Assembly (NCBI RefSeq): GCF_003182135.1
Contig: NZ_QGTL01000005.1
Coordinates: 369,498-433,497, forward strand
From: Nocardia neocaledoniensis
GTDB taxonomy: Bacteria; Actinomycetota; Actinomycetes; Mycobacteriales; Mycobacteriaceae
Direction: 5' to 3'
Length of the DNA: 64,000 bases
A program made the position numbers and the translations under genes. A model generated the notes under the pieces. That model saw nothing but the letters and a program-made list of their open reading frames with translations. It was not told where the DNA came from and made no database searches. Positions 26,170-34,565 of this stretch are shown one piece after another. Position 1 is the first letter of the stretch, and each line of letters opens with the position of its first letter.

Positions 26170-27207
26170 ATGTCCCGCAGGCTGCCGGCCTTCACGCGAA
26201 TCGCGCTCGCGATCGCCCCCGTCGTCGCCCTCGTCGCGGCGTGTGGCTCCGGTTCCACACCCGAGAACGCCGCCGAGGCGTCCTTCGTGCTCGAGGTCGC
26301 CGATCCGGGCAACTCCGGACCGCTCGCCGTCGGCAAGCGCGACGGCACCTTCGACGCCGCACTGGCGCCACTGGGCGCCAAGGTCCGCTGGGTCACCACC
26401 ACACCGGGTTTCAGCTCCATGCTGAAGCTGTTCAACACCGGCGAGCTCGACGTCTCCGGTGCCGCGTTCAGTCCGGTGGTCGGCGCGCTGTCCAAGGACG
26501 TCGGCGTGAAGATCGTCGCCGTCGCCGACCCGGCCGGGCAGGACCAGAGCGGCATCCTCGTCAGCCCCGAGTCGGGGGTGACCTCGGTGGCCGGGCTCGT
26601 CGGGAAACGGATCGCGGTCAACCCCGCGGGCAAGGGCGAGTACATCACGCTGAAAGCGCTGGCGCAGGCGGGAATTCCCGCCGACAAGGTGACCAGGGTC
26701 CCGCTCCAGCAGAAGGACGCGGCCTCGGCCTTCGCCACCGGCAAGGTCGACGCGTGGGCCTCGTTCCTGGTGCCCTACCAGGAGGCCAAGGCGGCGGGCG
26801 GGCGCGAGATCGCCACGGAGAAGTCGATCGGCTCCAACGACAACACCGTCGTCGTCTTCCGCACCGAGGTACTCGACCAGCGTCCCGATGTCGCCGCGAA
26901 GTACCTGGAGGTCCTGCGGGACCTGACCGCGAAGCAGAAGGCCGCGCCCGCCGATTTCGAGAACGTCTTCGAGAAGACGGGCCCGCGCGCGCTCACCGGT
27001 GATCGTCTCGCCGACGCGCTGCGCGTCGGTTCCGAGGTGACGGTGCCGCGCCTGCCCGTCGACTCCGACGCCGCCGATCTGGCCGACGTCGTGAACACCT
27101 TCGCCGACAACGGCGTCATCAACCGCCGGATCACCGCCGCCGACATCTTCTACGACCTGCGCGCGAAGCTCAGCCCGGAACAGCTGGCCGCGCTGAAGGA
27201 CAACTGA
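26170..27207 (+). CDS. ABC transporter substrate-binding lipoprotein, sulfonate/nitrate/taurine type
   Basis: The protein has 345 residues. Signal peptide with lipobox VALVAACGSG and lipidated Cys25. The mature part follows the SsuA/TauA/NMT1 fold: TTTPGFSSMLKLFNTGELDVSGAAFSP, then SVAGLVGKRIAVNPAGKGEYITLKALAQAGI and DAASAFATGKVDAWASF. It should capture the substrate outside the membrane for the permease and ATPase encoded next. Start 26170 has GGAG five bases upstream. It is the first gene of an eight-gene operon whose enzymes point to an organosulfur compound. Confidence 0.88.
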   Translation: MSRRLPAFTRIALAIAPVVALVAACGSGSTPENAAEASFVLEVADPGNSGPLAVGKRDGTFDAALAPLGAKVRWVTTTPGFSSMLKLFNTGELDVSGAAFSPVVGALSKDVGVKIVAVADPAGQDQSGILVSPESGVTSVAGLVGKRIAVNPAGKGEYITLKALAQAGIPADKVTRVPLQQKDAASAFATGKVDAWASFLVPYQEAKAAGGREIATEKSIGSNDNTVVVFRTEVLDQRPDVAAKYLEVLRDLTAKQKAAPADFENVFEKTGPRALTGDRLADALRVGSEVTVPRLPVDSDAADLADVVNTFADNGVINRRITAADIFYDLRAKLSPEQLAALKDN

Positions 27208-27208
27208 C

Positions 27209-28024
27209 ATGACCACGCTCGAACTCGCGGCGCCGCGGGCCAGGGTGCCGGCTCCGCGCCCACGCGCCCTCTCCCTCGCGCTGCGCGCCGCGCTGCCCGC
27301 CGCTCTCGTCCTCGGCTGGTGGGTGGGGTCGGCGACTAGCGCCCTCTCCCCGCGCGTACTCGCCGGTCCCGCGGCGGTCTGGTCGGCCTTCCTCGAGCTG
27401 GCCGAGAGCGGGCAGCTGTTCGATTTCGCGCTGGCCTCCTTCGGCAGGGCCGCCGCGGGCGTCGCCCTCGGTGTCGGCATCGGCCTGGTGTTCGGGCTGC
27501 TGTCGGGGCTGTCGAGCCTGGGTGAGGAACTGGTCGACTCGACGATGCAGATCGTGCGGGCCGTGCCCTTCCTCGCGCTGGTGCCGCTGTTCATCTCCTG
27601 GTTCGGCATCGACGAGCTCTACAAGGTGCTGCTGATCGCCGTGGCGACCACCGCGCCCATGTACGCCTACACCTATCTCGGCGTCCGCAACGTCGATCGC
27701 AAGATGGTCGAGGCCGCGCGCGGTTTCGGGCTCACCGGGTTCCGGCTCGTCGTCGAGGTGATCGTGCCCGCGGCGCTGCCCGGCATCCTGATGGCGCTGC
27801 GGGTGTGCCTGTCGATCAGCATCACCGGCCTCATCGCGGCCGAGCAGGTGGGCACCCAGCAGGGCGTCGGCTATCTGGTGACGCTGGCCCAGGAATACAA
27901 CCGCACCGACTACATGGTGCTGTGCGTGGTGCTCTACGCGCTGCTCGGTCTGGTGTTCGACGCACTCGTACGGCTCGCGGAACGCTACGCGATGCCCTGG
28001 CGCGCACAGGTGGCGATCCGATGA
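27209..28024 (+). CDS. ABC transporter permease, SsuC/TauC type
   Basis: The protein has 271 residues and about six membrane segments. The ABC-interaction loop is EAARGFGLTGFRLVVEVIVPAALPGILMALRVCL in order (the EAA motif). It follows the binding protein by one base and overlaps the ATPase gene by ATGA, so the three are tightly coupled. It forms the membrane channel of the importer. Confidence 0.9.
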   Translation: MTTLELAAPRARVPAPRPRALSLALRAALPAALVLGWWVGSATSALSPRVLAGPAAVWSAFLELAESGQLFDFALASFGRAAAGVALGVGIGLVFGLLSGLSSLGEELVDSTMQIVRAVPFLALVPLFISWFGIDELYKVLLIAVATTAPMYAYTYLGVRNVDRKMVEAARGFGLTGFRLVVEVIVPAALPGILMALRVCLSISITGLIAAEQVGTQQGVGYLVTLAQEYNRTDYMVLCVVLYALLGLVFDALVRLAERYAMPWRAQVAIR

Positions 28025-28785
28025 CCACGACGACAGCCGCACCCGTCGATCGCACCGCCGACCAGCGGGAGCCGGTCGCGGTCTCGATCACGGGACTGCG
28101 CAAGACCTTCGGGACCAAGACCGTCCTCGACGGCGTCGACCTCACCATCCGGCGCGGTGAGTTCGTGGTGCTGCTCGGTCCCAGCGGCACCGGCAAGACC
28201 ACCCTGCTGCGCCTGCTCACCGGACTCGAGACCCCCGACGCGGGCGAGGTGCTGGTGCCGTCCCGGCGCACCACCGTCTATCAGGAGCCCCGGCTCATCC
28301 CGTCCAAGCGGGTACTGGCCAACGTCCTCGTGGGACTGCGCCGCACCAGGACGCAGCGTGAGGCAGGCCTGCGCGCCCTGCGCGAGGTGCACCTCGACGG
28401 CAAGGCCGGGCAGTGGCCGGCCACCCTGTCCGGCGGCGAGGCCCAGCGTGCCGCGCTGGCCAGGGCGCTGGTCCGGGAACCGGAACTGCTGCTGCTCGAC
28501 GAACCGTTCGCCGCGCTGGACGCGCTGACCAGGCTCCGGATGCAGGACCTGGTGGGCGATCTCGTCGCCCGGCACCGGCCCGCCGTGCTGATGGTCACCC
28601 ACGACGTCGACGAGGCGATCCGGCTCGCCGACCGGGTGATCATCCTCGACCACGGCCGCTTCGCCGTCGACGCCGTGATCGACCTGCCGCACCCGCGCGA
28701 GCACGCCGCCACCGAAACCCTCGGCTACCGCACGCGATTCCTCGCCCATCTCGGCGTCGGACCAGAACCAAGGAGCACGTCATGA
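28021..28785 (+). CDS. ABC transporter ATP-binding protein, SsuB/TauB type
   Basis: The protein has 254 residues. Walker A GPSGTGKTT is at 53-61, the Q-loop YQEPRLIPSKRVLANV follows, then signature LSGGEAQRAALARALV, Walker B LLLLDEPFAALDAL and the switch His in MVTHDVDEAI. It powers the adjacent permease. Its stop overlaps the start of the desulfinase-like gene (ATGA), tying uptake to catabolism. Confidence 0.92.
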   Translation: MTTTTAAPVDRTADQREPVAVSITGLRKTFGTKTVLDGVDLTIRRGEFVVLLGPSGTGKTTLLRLLTGLETPDAGEVLVPSRRTTVYQEPRLIPSKRVLANVLVGLRRTRTQREAGLRALREVHLDGKAGQWPATLSGGEAQRAALARALVREPELLLLDEPFAALDALTRLRMQDLVGDLVARHRPAVLMVTHDVDEAIRLADRVIILDHGRFAVDAVIDLPHPREHAATETLGYRTRFLAHLGVGPEPRSTS

Positions 28786-29807
28786 CCGAAACCCTGTGGT
28801 ACACCCGCTGCCCGGTGCCGACCGCCAGCGGCCTCGCGCACAGCCTCGGCTGGCTCGGCGCGACCGCGGCGGACGCGGGCCTGGAGTTCGGCGTCCTGCA
28901 GGACGCGGGCCCCGAACTGGCGGGCCACCACTTCCTGCACGAGCTGCCCGGCCTGATCCGTGAGGGCGGCAATGTGCCCGCGCTGGCCGCACGGGCCCAG
29001 GGCTCGCCGACCCGGCTGATCGGTCTCACCTGGATCGACGAGGCACAGGCGATCCTGGTCGGGCCGGACTCGCCGGTCACCGACGCCGCCGGTCTGGCCG
29101 GGGCGCGGGTGGGCGTTCCGGCGTGGGCCCAGGATCAGGCGCGCAGCTTCCCGCGGGCGATGGCGCTGCACGGCTTCGCCAACGCGCTGCGCCCGGCGGG
29201 ACTCACACTGGCCGACGTGCGGATCGTCGAACTCGACGTCGAGCGGGATCCCCAGGTGCGCACCGAGATCCAGTCCGCGCGCCGGTCGACCACGTGGGGC
29301 ATCGAGGAATTGCTCGCCGGCGAGGTCGACGCCGTCTACGTCAAGGGCGCCCGCGCGGCGGAGGTGGCGAAGGCGAACGGGCTGCGCGTCGCGGTCGACC
29401 TGGACTCCTCGGCGACCCGGCGCCTGCGGGTCAACAACGGCACCCCGCGCCCGATCACCGTGCACGCGGACCTGCTCGAATCCCGGCCCGAGGTCGTGAT
29501 CGGCTTCCTCGCCCAGAGCCTGCGCGCCGCCGACTGGGCCGCCGGCGACCTCGACGGGGTCCGCGCGGTCCTGCAGCGCGAAACGCTGTCCGGTCCCGAG
29601 GGTGTCGCCGCGGCCTACGGTGCCGAGTTCCATCGCGGTCTGCACCCCTCGCTCGCCGAGGAGCGGGTGGAACTGCTCGGGGTGCAGAAGCAGTTCCTCT
29701 ACACCCACGGCTTCCTGGCCGCCGACTTCGACCTCGAATCCTGGGTCGCCCCCGAGCCGTTGGCGCGGGCGCGGGAGCTCGTCGCCGCCGAGCGGGTGCC
29801 GGCATGA
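28782..29807 (+). CDS. DszB-like sulfinate desulfinase
   Basis: The protein has 341 residues and no signal peptide, so it is cytosolic despite its periplasmic-binding-protein fold. It aligns by eye with DszB, the 2'-hydroxybiphenyl-2-sulfinate desulfinase of dibenzothiophene desulfurisation. The N-terminus TLWYTRCPVPTA matches the DszB block holding the nucleophilic Cys27, here Cys10. The segment HFLHELPGLIREGGNVPAL preserves the His60/Arg70 pair with the same ten-residue spacing, here His50 and Arg60. The C-terminus QFLYTHGFLAADFDLESWVAPEPL also matches. It should release sulfite from a sulfinate. Dibenzothiophene need not be the substrate, because the flanking monooxygenases look SsuD-like rather than DszA/DszC-like. 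Confidence 0.75.
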   Translation: MTETLWYTRCPVPTASGLAHSLGWLGATAADAGLEFGVLQDAGPELAGHHFLHELPGLIREGGNVPALAARAQGSPTRLIGLTWIDEAQAILVGPDSPVTDAAGLAGARVGVPAWAQDQARSFPRAMALHGFANALRPAGLTLADVRIVELDVERDPQVRTEIQSARRSTTWGIEELLAGEVDAVYVKGARAAEVAKANGLRVAVDLDSSATRRLRVNNGTPRPITVHADLLESRPEVVIGFLAQSLRAADWAAGDLDGVRAVLQRETLSGPEGVAAAYGAEFHRGLHPSLAEERVELLGVQKQFLYTHGFLAADFDLESWVAPEPLARARELVAAERVPA

Positions 29808-30907
29808 GCGAATTCGTCTGGAAACTGCCGAGCCGGGGTGACGGCCGCCGCGCGCGGCCCGCGCTGCGCGGCCGCGGCGGGTTCGGTCCACCGCCACCGC
29901 GCACGGTGGCCACCGACGTGCGCCTCGGTCGCTTCGGCCCCTTCGACGACCTGGCCCAGATCGTCGATGCCGCGGAACTCACCGGCTTCGACGGGGTCCT
30001 CGCCCCCTACGACCCGCTCGGCGAGGAATCCTGGATCGTCGCGGGCGCGGCCCTGCGCGCCACCCGCTACGCACACGTCACCGTCGAATTCCCGCCTGCC
30101 TTCGGCACTCCGGTGTACGCGGCCAAGATCTCGGCCACCCTGCAGCGCCATGCGCGGGGGCGGCTGCGCTGGCAGCTCGCGGTGGAGACCGACGCGGCCG
30201 AGGCCCGCGCGCGCGGTGACCGGGTCGAGGGCGACGAGCGCTATCGGCGCGCCGCGGAATTCCTCACCGTCGCCCGCGGCGTCTGGAACGAGACCGAGGT
30301 CGGCGCGGCCGGGTTCGCGGGCACCGGCTTCGAGTACGCGGGCCGGTACTACTACGACGTCGTCGACGGCGGTTTCCGCGGCATCCTGTCCGGGCTGCCG
30401 TTCCCGACCGTCCAGCTGAGCGGCACCTCGGCCGCGGCCTTGGACCTGTCGGCCACGCACGGTGATGTCCACGTGTTCGGCGAACAGCGCGACGGAATCG
30501 CCGGAGCGGTCACGGAACTGGGCGAGCGCGCCGCGGCCGCGGGCCGCACGGTGGGGGTCGCGCTGGAACTGCCGATCATCGCCAGGGAGACCGAGGAGGA
30601 GGCCTGGGCCAGGGTGCACCGGCAGTGGGCCGAGACGGGCAGGCCCGGCTCGGCCACCGAGCACGCGCTCGGCGACGGGCGCTGGGCGGGCTTCGACGCC
30701 CTCGGCTACGACCGGCCCATCGGCCTGGTCGGCAGCTACGAGCAGGTCGCCCGGCAGCTCGCCGTCTACGAGCTCGCGGGTGTCCGGACCTTCGTGCTCG
30801 CCGGTCACCCGAACATCGAGGAGATCCACCGCGCGGGCGAGCACCTGCTGTTCCGCGTGGACCCGACGGGCCGCACCCGCACCACCGCGCAGGAGGTCAC
30901 CGTATGA
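29804..30907 (+). CDS. SsuD-like FMN-dependent monooxygenase (first copy)
   Basis: This 367-residue luciferase-fold enzyme of the alkanesulfonate-monooxygenase group shows DDLAQIVDAAELTGFDGVLAPYDPLGEESW, ATLQRHARGRLRWQLAVE, DERYRRAAEFLTVARGVW and the closing block GLVGSYEQVARQLAVYELAGVRTFVLAGHPNIEEIHRAGEHL. SsuD-type enzymes use reduced flavin and oxygen to split or oxidise C-S bonds. The N-terminal 30 residues are unusually arginine/proline-rich. The start overlaps the desulfinase stop by ATGA. No flavin reductase is encoded in the operon, so reduced FMN must come from elsewhere. Confidence 0.85.
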   Translation: MSEFVWKLPSRGDGRRARPALRGRGGFGPPPPRTVATDVRLGRFGPFDDLAQIVDAAELTGFDGVLAPYDPLGEESWIVAGAALRATRYAHVTVEFPPAFGTPVYAAKISATLQRHARGRLRWQLAVETDAAEARARGDRVEGDERYRRAAEFLTVARGVWNETEVGAAGFAGTGFEYAGRYYYDVVDGGFRGILSGLPFPTVQLSGTSAAALDLSATHGDVHVFGEQRDGIAGAVTELGERAAAAGRTVGVALELPIIARETEEEAWARVHRQWAETGRPGSATEHALGDGRWAGFDALGYDRPIGLVGSYEQVARQLAVYELAGVRTFVLAGHPNIEEIHRAGEHLLFRVDPTGRTRTTAQEVTV

Positions 30908-32073
30908 GCATCGACGTCTACTGGCGCATCGGCATGGAAGGCGACCACGCCTCCCTGCGCACCCCGCGCCGCTACAACCGCGGCAACGCCGGCGGCTACG
31001 CGCCGGGCAACATCGCCCCGGCCATCCGCGGCGGAGAACTGGACGAGTACAGCTATCTCGACCACGTGGCCGCCGTCGCCAAGGCCACCGAATCGGCGGG
31101 CTTCCTCGGTGGCCTGCTGCCCTCGTTCCCGGTGACCGACGACCCGTGGGCCGTCGCCGCCGCGCTGGCCGCCGAGACCACCACCTATCGCTTCATGGTC
31201 GCCTTCCAGCCCGGCTTCCTGCACCCGGTGCAGGCAGCAAGGATGTCGGCGAGTCTGCAGCGCGCCACCGGCGGGCGGCTCGTCTACAACATCATCAGCG
31301 GAGGCGGGGGGCCTGCCCAATTGTGGTGGGGCGACAAGGTTTCCCACGACGATCGGTACACCCGCACCAGCGAGTTCCTCGACGTGCTGCGCGGAGTGTG
31401 GGACGGCGAGCCGTTCGACCACGACGGCCGCTTCTTCCGCACCGAAGGCGCCGCGCTACCGCCGGGCCTGGCCGGTCAGCCCTTCCCCGAGGTCTACTTC
31501 TCGGGCTCCTCCGGCGCCGCCGTGGCCGCCGCGGGCCGCCACGCCGACTACTACCTGTCCTGGCTGGAGCCCTTCGCCGACCTGCGCGCCAAGTTCGACC
31601 GGGTCCGCGCCGACGCCGACAAGCTCGGGCGCACACCGAAGTTCGCCGTCCGCATCGACATCGTCGCCCGGCACACCGAGGAAGCCGCCTGGGCCGAGAT
31701 CGAGAAGGGCTGGGCCTTCGTCGACCGCGCGGCCGCCGACCGCGCCGCGCAGGGGGACTCCGTCGGCGCCGCGCGCATCGCCGGCTGGGTGCCCGAAACC
31801 ATCACCGGCTACCGCGATCTCGAGGTCCAGCCCAACGTCTGGTGCGGCTTCAGTCTCATCCGCGGCGGTCCCGCCTTCGGCCTCGTCGGCAGCTACGAGC
31901 AGGTGGCACAGCGCCTCGACGAACTGATCGCGCTGGGCGTCGACGCCTTCATCCTCGCGGGCAATCCGCACCTGGAGGAGGCGTACCGCGTCGGCGAGGA
32001 AGTACTGCCCCTGCTCGGCCGCTCCCGGCTCACCACCCCGTCCACCGAGACCGTCCTCGCGACGGCCCGATAA
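30904..32073 (+). CDS. SsuD-like FMN-dependent monooxygenase (second copy)
   Basis: This 389-residue enzyme is a clear SsuD/alkanesulfonate-monooxygenase homologue: VYWRIGMEGDHASLRTPRRYNRG at the start, FMVAFQPGFLHPVQAARMSASLQRATGGRLVYNIISGGG, DDRYTRTSEFLDVLRGVWDGEPFDHDGRFFR, YFSGSSGAAVAAAGRHADYYLSW and FGLVGSYEQVAQRLDELIALGVDAFILAGNPH in order. It shares its fold and end motif with the preceding gene but is well diverged, so the pair probably acts on successive intermediates. ATGA overlap with the first copy. Confidence 0.88.
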   Translation: MSIDVYWRIGMEGDHASLRTPRRYNRGNAGGYAPGNIAPAIRGGELDEYSYLDHVAAVAKATESAGFLGGLLPSFPVTDDPWAVAAALAAETTTYRFMVAFQPGFLHPVQAARMSASLQRATGGRLVYNIISGGGGPAQLWWGDKVSHDDRYTRTSEFLDVLRGVWDGEPFDHDGRFFRTEGAALPPGLAGQPFPEVYFSGSSGAAVAAAGRHADYYLSWLEPFADLRAKFDRVRADADKLGRTPKFAVRIDIVARHTEEAAWAEIEKGWAFVDRAAADRAAQGDSVGAARIAGWVPETITGYRDLEVQPNVWCGFSLIRGGPAFGLVGSYEQVAQRLDELIALGVDAFILAGNPHLEEAYRVGEEVLPLLGRSRLTTPSTETVLATAR

Positions 32074-32089
32074 CGCAGGAGACACACTG

Positions 32090-32809
32090 ATGACCACCAC
32101 CGAAACCCGTGTGCCGGAGGCCGTCACGGCCTTCGTCGACGCGGTGACCCGCGACGCCGAGTCCGCGTTCCGGGTGTTCCGCGAGACCGGCACCGTCACC
32201 GGCAACGGCACCGTCAACTTCGTCGAGCGGGTACCGGGCGAGGAGATCGCCGTGGCCCTCAACGCGCCGGGTCCGTGGGCGGCCGATCAGCGCGTCGCGC
32301 CCGTCGTCGCCACCTTCGACGGAGACGTGCTGTCCGGCACCGGATCCGCCGGTTTCGTCACCGGCTACGCGAAGGTCTTCCGCGCACACCCGGAGATCAC
32401 CTCCGTTGTGCACATCCACACCCCGTGGCTGGGTGGCTGGGCGCAGACCCACCGCACCCTGCCGATCCGCTACGCCGCCTCTCAGCGGCTCACGCTCTCG
32501 CGCGAGATCCCGCCGCACATCGACCGCACGATCGGCGCGGGCGAGTTCATCCTCGACCGGCTCGAGCGCGACCCGCACCTGGTCGCGATCTTCGAGGCCA
32601 ACGGCGGCGCCAACGTGATCGGCCGCGCGGGGCTGCTGGAACTGGCGAAGTTCGTGGTGCTGCTCGAGGAGGGCGCGCAGTACCAGGCCATCGCCGAAAG
32701 TCTGGGCGGCTCGGTCGAGTTCGATCCGTCCAACCTCGCGGTGCAGTGGAGCCGCAGCGGCCTGGCCGAGCAGGCCCGCGCCCTCGGCCTGATCGGAGAC
32801 GCGCGATGA
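32090..32809 (+). CDS. Class II aldolase/adducin family protein with altered metal site
   Basis: The protein has 239 residues. Two metal-binding histidines are present in VVHIHTPWLGGWAQTHRTLP, and the N-terminal GTVNFVERVPG resembles the phosphate-binding loop. The usual third His, in a NHG motif, is replaced: the aligned segment is IFEANGGANVIGRAGLLELAK. The usual aldolase metal site therefore looks incomplete, and the protein may have a different lyase, decarboxylase or binding role. A ribosome site AGGAG lies 10 bases before the ATG. Its stop overlaps the next start by ATGA. Confidence 0.78.
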   Translation: MTTTETRVPEAVTAFVDAVTRDAESAFRVFRETGTVTGNGTVNFVERVPGEEIAVALNAPGPWAADQRVAPVVATFDGDVLSGTGSAGFVTGYAKVFRAHPEITSVVHIHTPWLGGWAQTHRTLPIRYAASQRLTLSREIPPHIDRTIGAGEFILDRLERDPHLVAIFEANGGANVIGRAGLLELAKFVVLLEEGAQYQAIAESLGGSVEFDPSNLAVQWSRSGLAEQARALGLIGDAR

Positions 32810-33750
32810 GCCTGCGGGTCGGCTACTTTCCCCACAACAACTCGCTGTTCGTCCTGCGCCACCGCGGCGTGCTCGAACAGCTGCTGCCCGACGTCGAATG
32901 GGTCGACCTGCGCGCGCTGCCGCCGGCCGCCCGCGTCGACCCGAAAACCGCTCTGCCCGGCGAACATTCGGACTGGCTGTTCACCGAGGGCGGCTACGAC
33001 ATCATCGGCACCGGCTTCACCCCGCCGCTGACCGCCCTGGCGAATCAGCGCGACATCGTCTACCTCGGCATCTCGGGCCCGCGCGTGGAGAACGGCAGGC
33101 TCGTCGCGACCGCGAACAGCGGCATCACCTCCGCGGCGGACCTGAAGGGCAAGCGGGTCGGCATCGCGCACGGCTCGTGGCAGACCACGCTGCTGCTGTT
33201 CGCCCTCGACCGGGTGGGACTGACCTGGGCCGACATCGAGCCCGTCGATGTCGACGTGCACGGCGGCGGCGCCGCCCTGCTGGCCGGTGAGCTCGACGCG
33301 TGGGTCGGCACCTATCCCGGCCTGCGCGAGGTCGAGGCCGCCACGACGCTCACGACCCTGGTCGACACCGCCTCGGTGTTCAGTCATCCGTCGCTGTGGT
33401 TCACCCGCCGCGACCTGGCCGAGAACGACCGCGGTGCCGTCGAAGCGGTGCTGACGGCGCTGCGCGCCTCGGACGCCTGGATCACCGAGAATCCGCGCGC
33501 GGCCGCCCAGTACTTCGTCGACGACGCGCGGTCGCGCGGTGTGCCCGCCGACCTGGACGCCTGGGAGGCCGCGCTGCGCGGACGCCCGTTCGGCGTGCAT
33601 CCGGTGAGCGCGCAGTTCCTCGACGAGCAGCAGCGTGCCGCCGACCTGCTGGTCGCCAACGGCCTGCTCCCTCGGGCGATCGACGTGCGTGCCGCGGTGC
33701 TGCCGTGGATCGGCGAGCTGCTCGCGCAGCCGGCGGCCGCACCGGCCTGA
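32806..33750 (+). CDS. Cytosolic SsuA/NMT1-like protein, possible second desulfinase-type enzyme
   Basis: The protein has 314 residues. The fold marks are those of sulfonate/thiamine-precursor binding proteins: SLRVGYFPHNNSLFVLRHRGVLE, ITSAADLKGKRVGIAHGSWQTTLLLFALDRVGL and LLAGELDAWVGTYPGL. There is no signal peptide or lipobox; the protein starts directly with the first beta strand. It therefore either stays in the cytosol as an enzyme on the same scaffold as DszB, or is an intracellular binding protein. It ends the operon, 13 bases before a strong terminator. Confidence 0.75.
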   Translation: MSLRVGYFPHNNSLFVLRHRGVLEQLLPDVEWVDLRALPPAARVDPKTALPGEHSDWLFTEGGYDIIGTGFTPPLTALANQRDIVYLGISGPRVENGRLVATANSGITSAADLKGKRVGIAHGSWQTTLLLFALDRVGLTWADIEPVDVDVHGGGAALLAGELDAWVGTYPGLREVEAATTLTTLVDTASVFSHPSLWFTRRDLAENDRGAVEAVLTALRASDAWITENPRAAAQYFVDDARSRGVPADLDAWEAALRGRPFGVHPVSAQFLDEQQRAADLLVANGLLPRAIDVRAAVLPWIGELLAQPAAAPA

Positions 33751-33763
33751 GCCCGGATACGAC

Positions 33764-33796
33764 GATGCCCCGGTACCGATTCGGTACCGGGGCATC
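33764..33796. terminator. Strong bidirectional terminator after the organosulfur operon
   Basis: GATGCCCCGGTACCGA at 33764-33779 is the exact reverse complement of TCGGTACCGGGGCATC at 33781-33796, with one T between. In practice a 14-base stem with a short loop would form. It closes the plus-strand operon and the convergent 48-residue gene. Confidence 0.85.
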
Positions 33797-33812
33797 GGGC
33801 TGCGGGGGTGGA

Positions 33813-33959
33813 TCAGCGTGCGGGTTGAGGATCGTTCCGGTCCCGACTGATACGACGAGATTCAAACCAATAGGTCAGGGAAACGGTGGCGTAGGAGGTG
33901 GCGACCACGGCTGCGGTCACCAACGGAATCGCCACGATCAACGGAATCAGCAAAGCCAT
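33813..33959 (-). CDS. Small single-pass membrane protein (48 residues)
   Basis: The protein is MALLIPLIVAIPLVTAAVVA followed by TSYATVSLTYWFESRRISRDR and a short tail. One long hydrophobic segment sits at the N-terminus and a basic cytoplasmic tail follows. The gene is supported by an excellent ribosome site (GAGGAGG) seven bases before the ATG and by a shared terminator 17 bases after its stop. The function is unknown. Confidence 0.6.
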   Translation of the reverse strand: MALLIPLIVAIPLVTAAVVATSYATVSLTYWFESRRISRDRNDPQPAR

Positions 33960-34236
33960 GCTGCCCTCCTCGCGGTACGGTAGATGAGCGATGAAGGTGG
34001 TGGTCAGCGCCTCGTCGCGCCGTTGGTGGACATGCCCCGCGCTTCCGATGGTAGGGCCACGGCGCGACAGGGGCACGGCTCGACGGCTGTGACGGCGGTC
34101 ATGGTTTCGCCGGAGTGTCGTCCACGTCATCGAAGCGGCCTGAGGTTGAATGTTCAATAGATCTGGGGTTCTACCGCGTCACGAGTTCTCGACATCGGCT
34201 TCACCACGATGAACATCCGACGAAGGAGCAACGATC

Positions 34237-34524
34237 GTGAGCATGATCCTGGCTGTGCTGGACAGTGCCGTTCTCGCCCAGGTCGGCAACCCCACGCCGG
34301 AGGCCCCGCCGATGGCGGACAAGATCCTGCAGTTGGGCCGGTACTTCACCTGGATGATCCTGCTGTCCGGCGTCACCGCCATCACCTATGGCGGCGGCCG
34401 CTTCGCCTGGGAAAAGTGGAGCGGCGGCGGCCTGCAGTCGCCCAAGATGATCGCCAGCGCCATGGCGGGCGGTGCCGTGGCGACGAGCGCGGGCACGATC
34501 ATGAACGCCGTGATCGGGGCCTGA
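34237..34524 (+). CDS. Small two-TM protein resembling VirB2/TrbC pilin-like proteins
   Basis: The protein has 95 residues. After a short N-terminal part, a first membrane segment (YFTWMILLSGVTAITYGGG) and a second glycine/alanine-rich segment (MIASAMAGGAVATSAGTIMNAVIGA) flank a short basic loop (WEKWSGG). The spacing resembles conjugative pilin-like proteins, yet no other conjugation gene is present. GTG at 34237 has AAGGAG eight bases upstream; an ATG two codons later is an alternative. The 277-base region before it holds no other gene. Confidence 0.6.
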   Translation: MSMILAVLDSAVLAQVGNPTPEAPPMADKILQLGRYFTWMILLSGVTAITYGGGRFAWEKWSGGGLQSPKMIASAMAGGAVATSAGTIMNAVIGA

Positions 34525-34565
34525 CCCCGGGTCCCGTGGCGCCCTTCCCGGACTAGGGTCGAAGC

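Noticed and set aside
28782..32073. Calling the sulfur operon a classical dszABC dibenzothiophene pathway
   Set aside because: Only the DszB-like gene fits. The two monooxygenases match the SsuD pattern better than DszA or DszC, and an importer is present, so the 4S pathway name is not justified.
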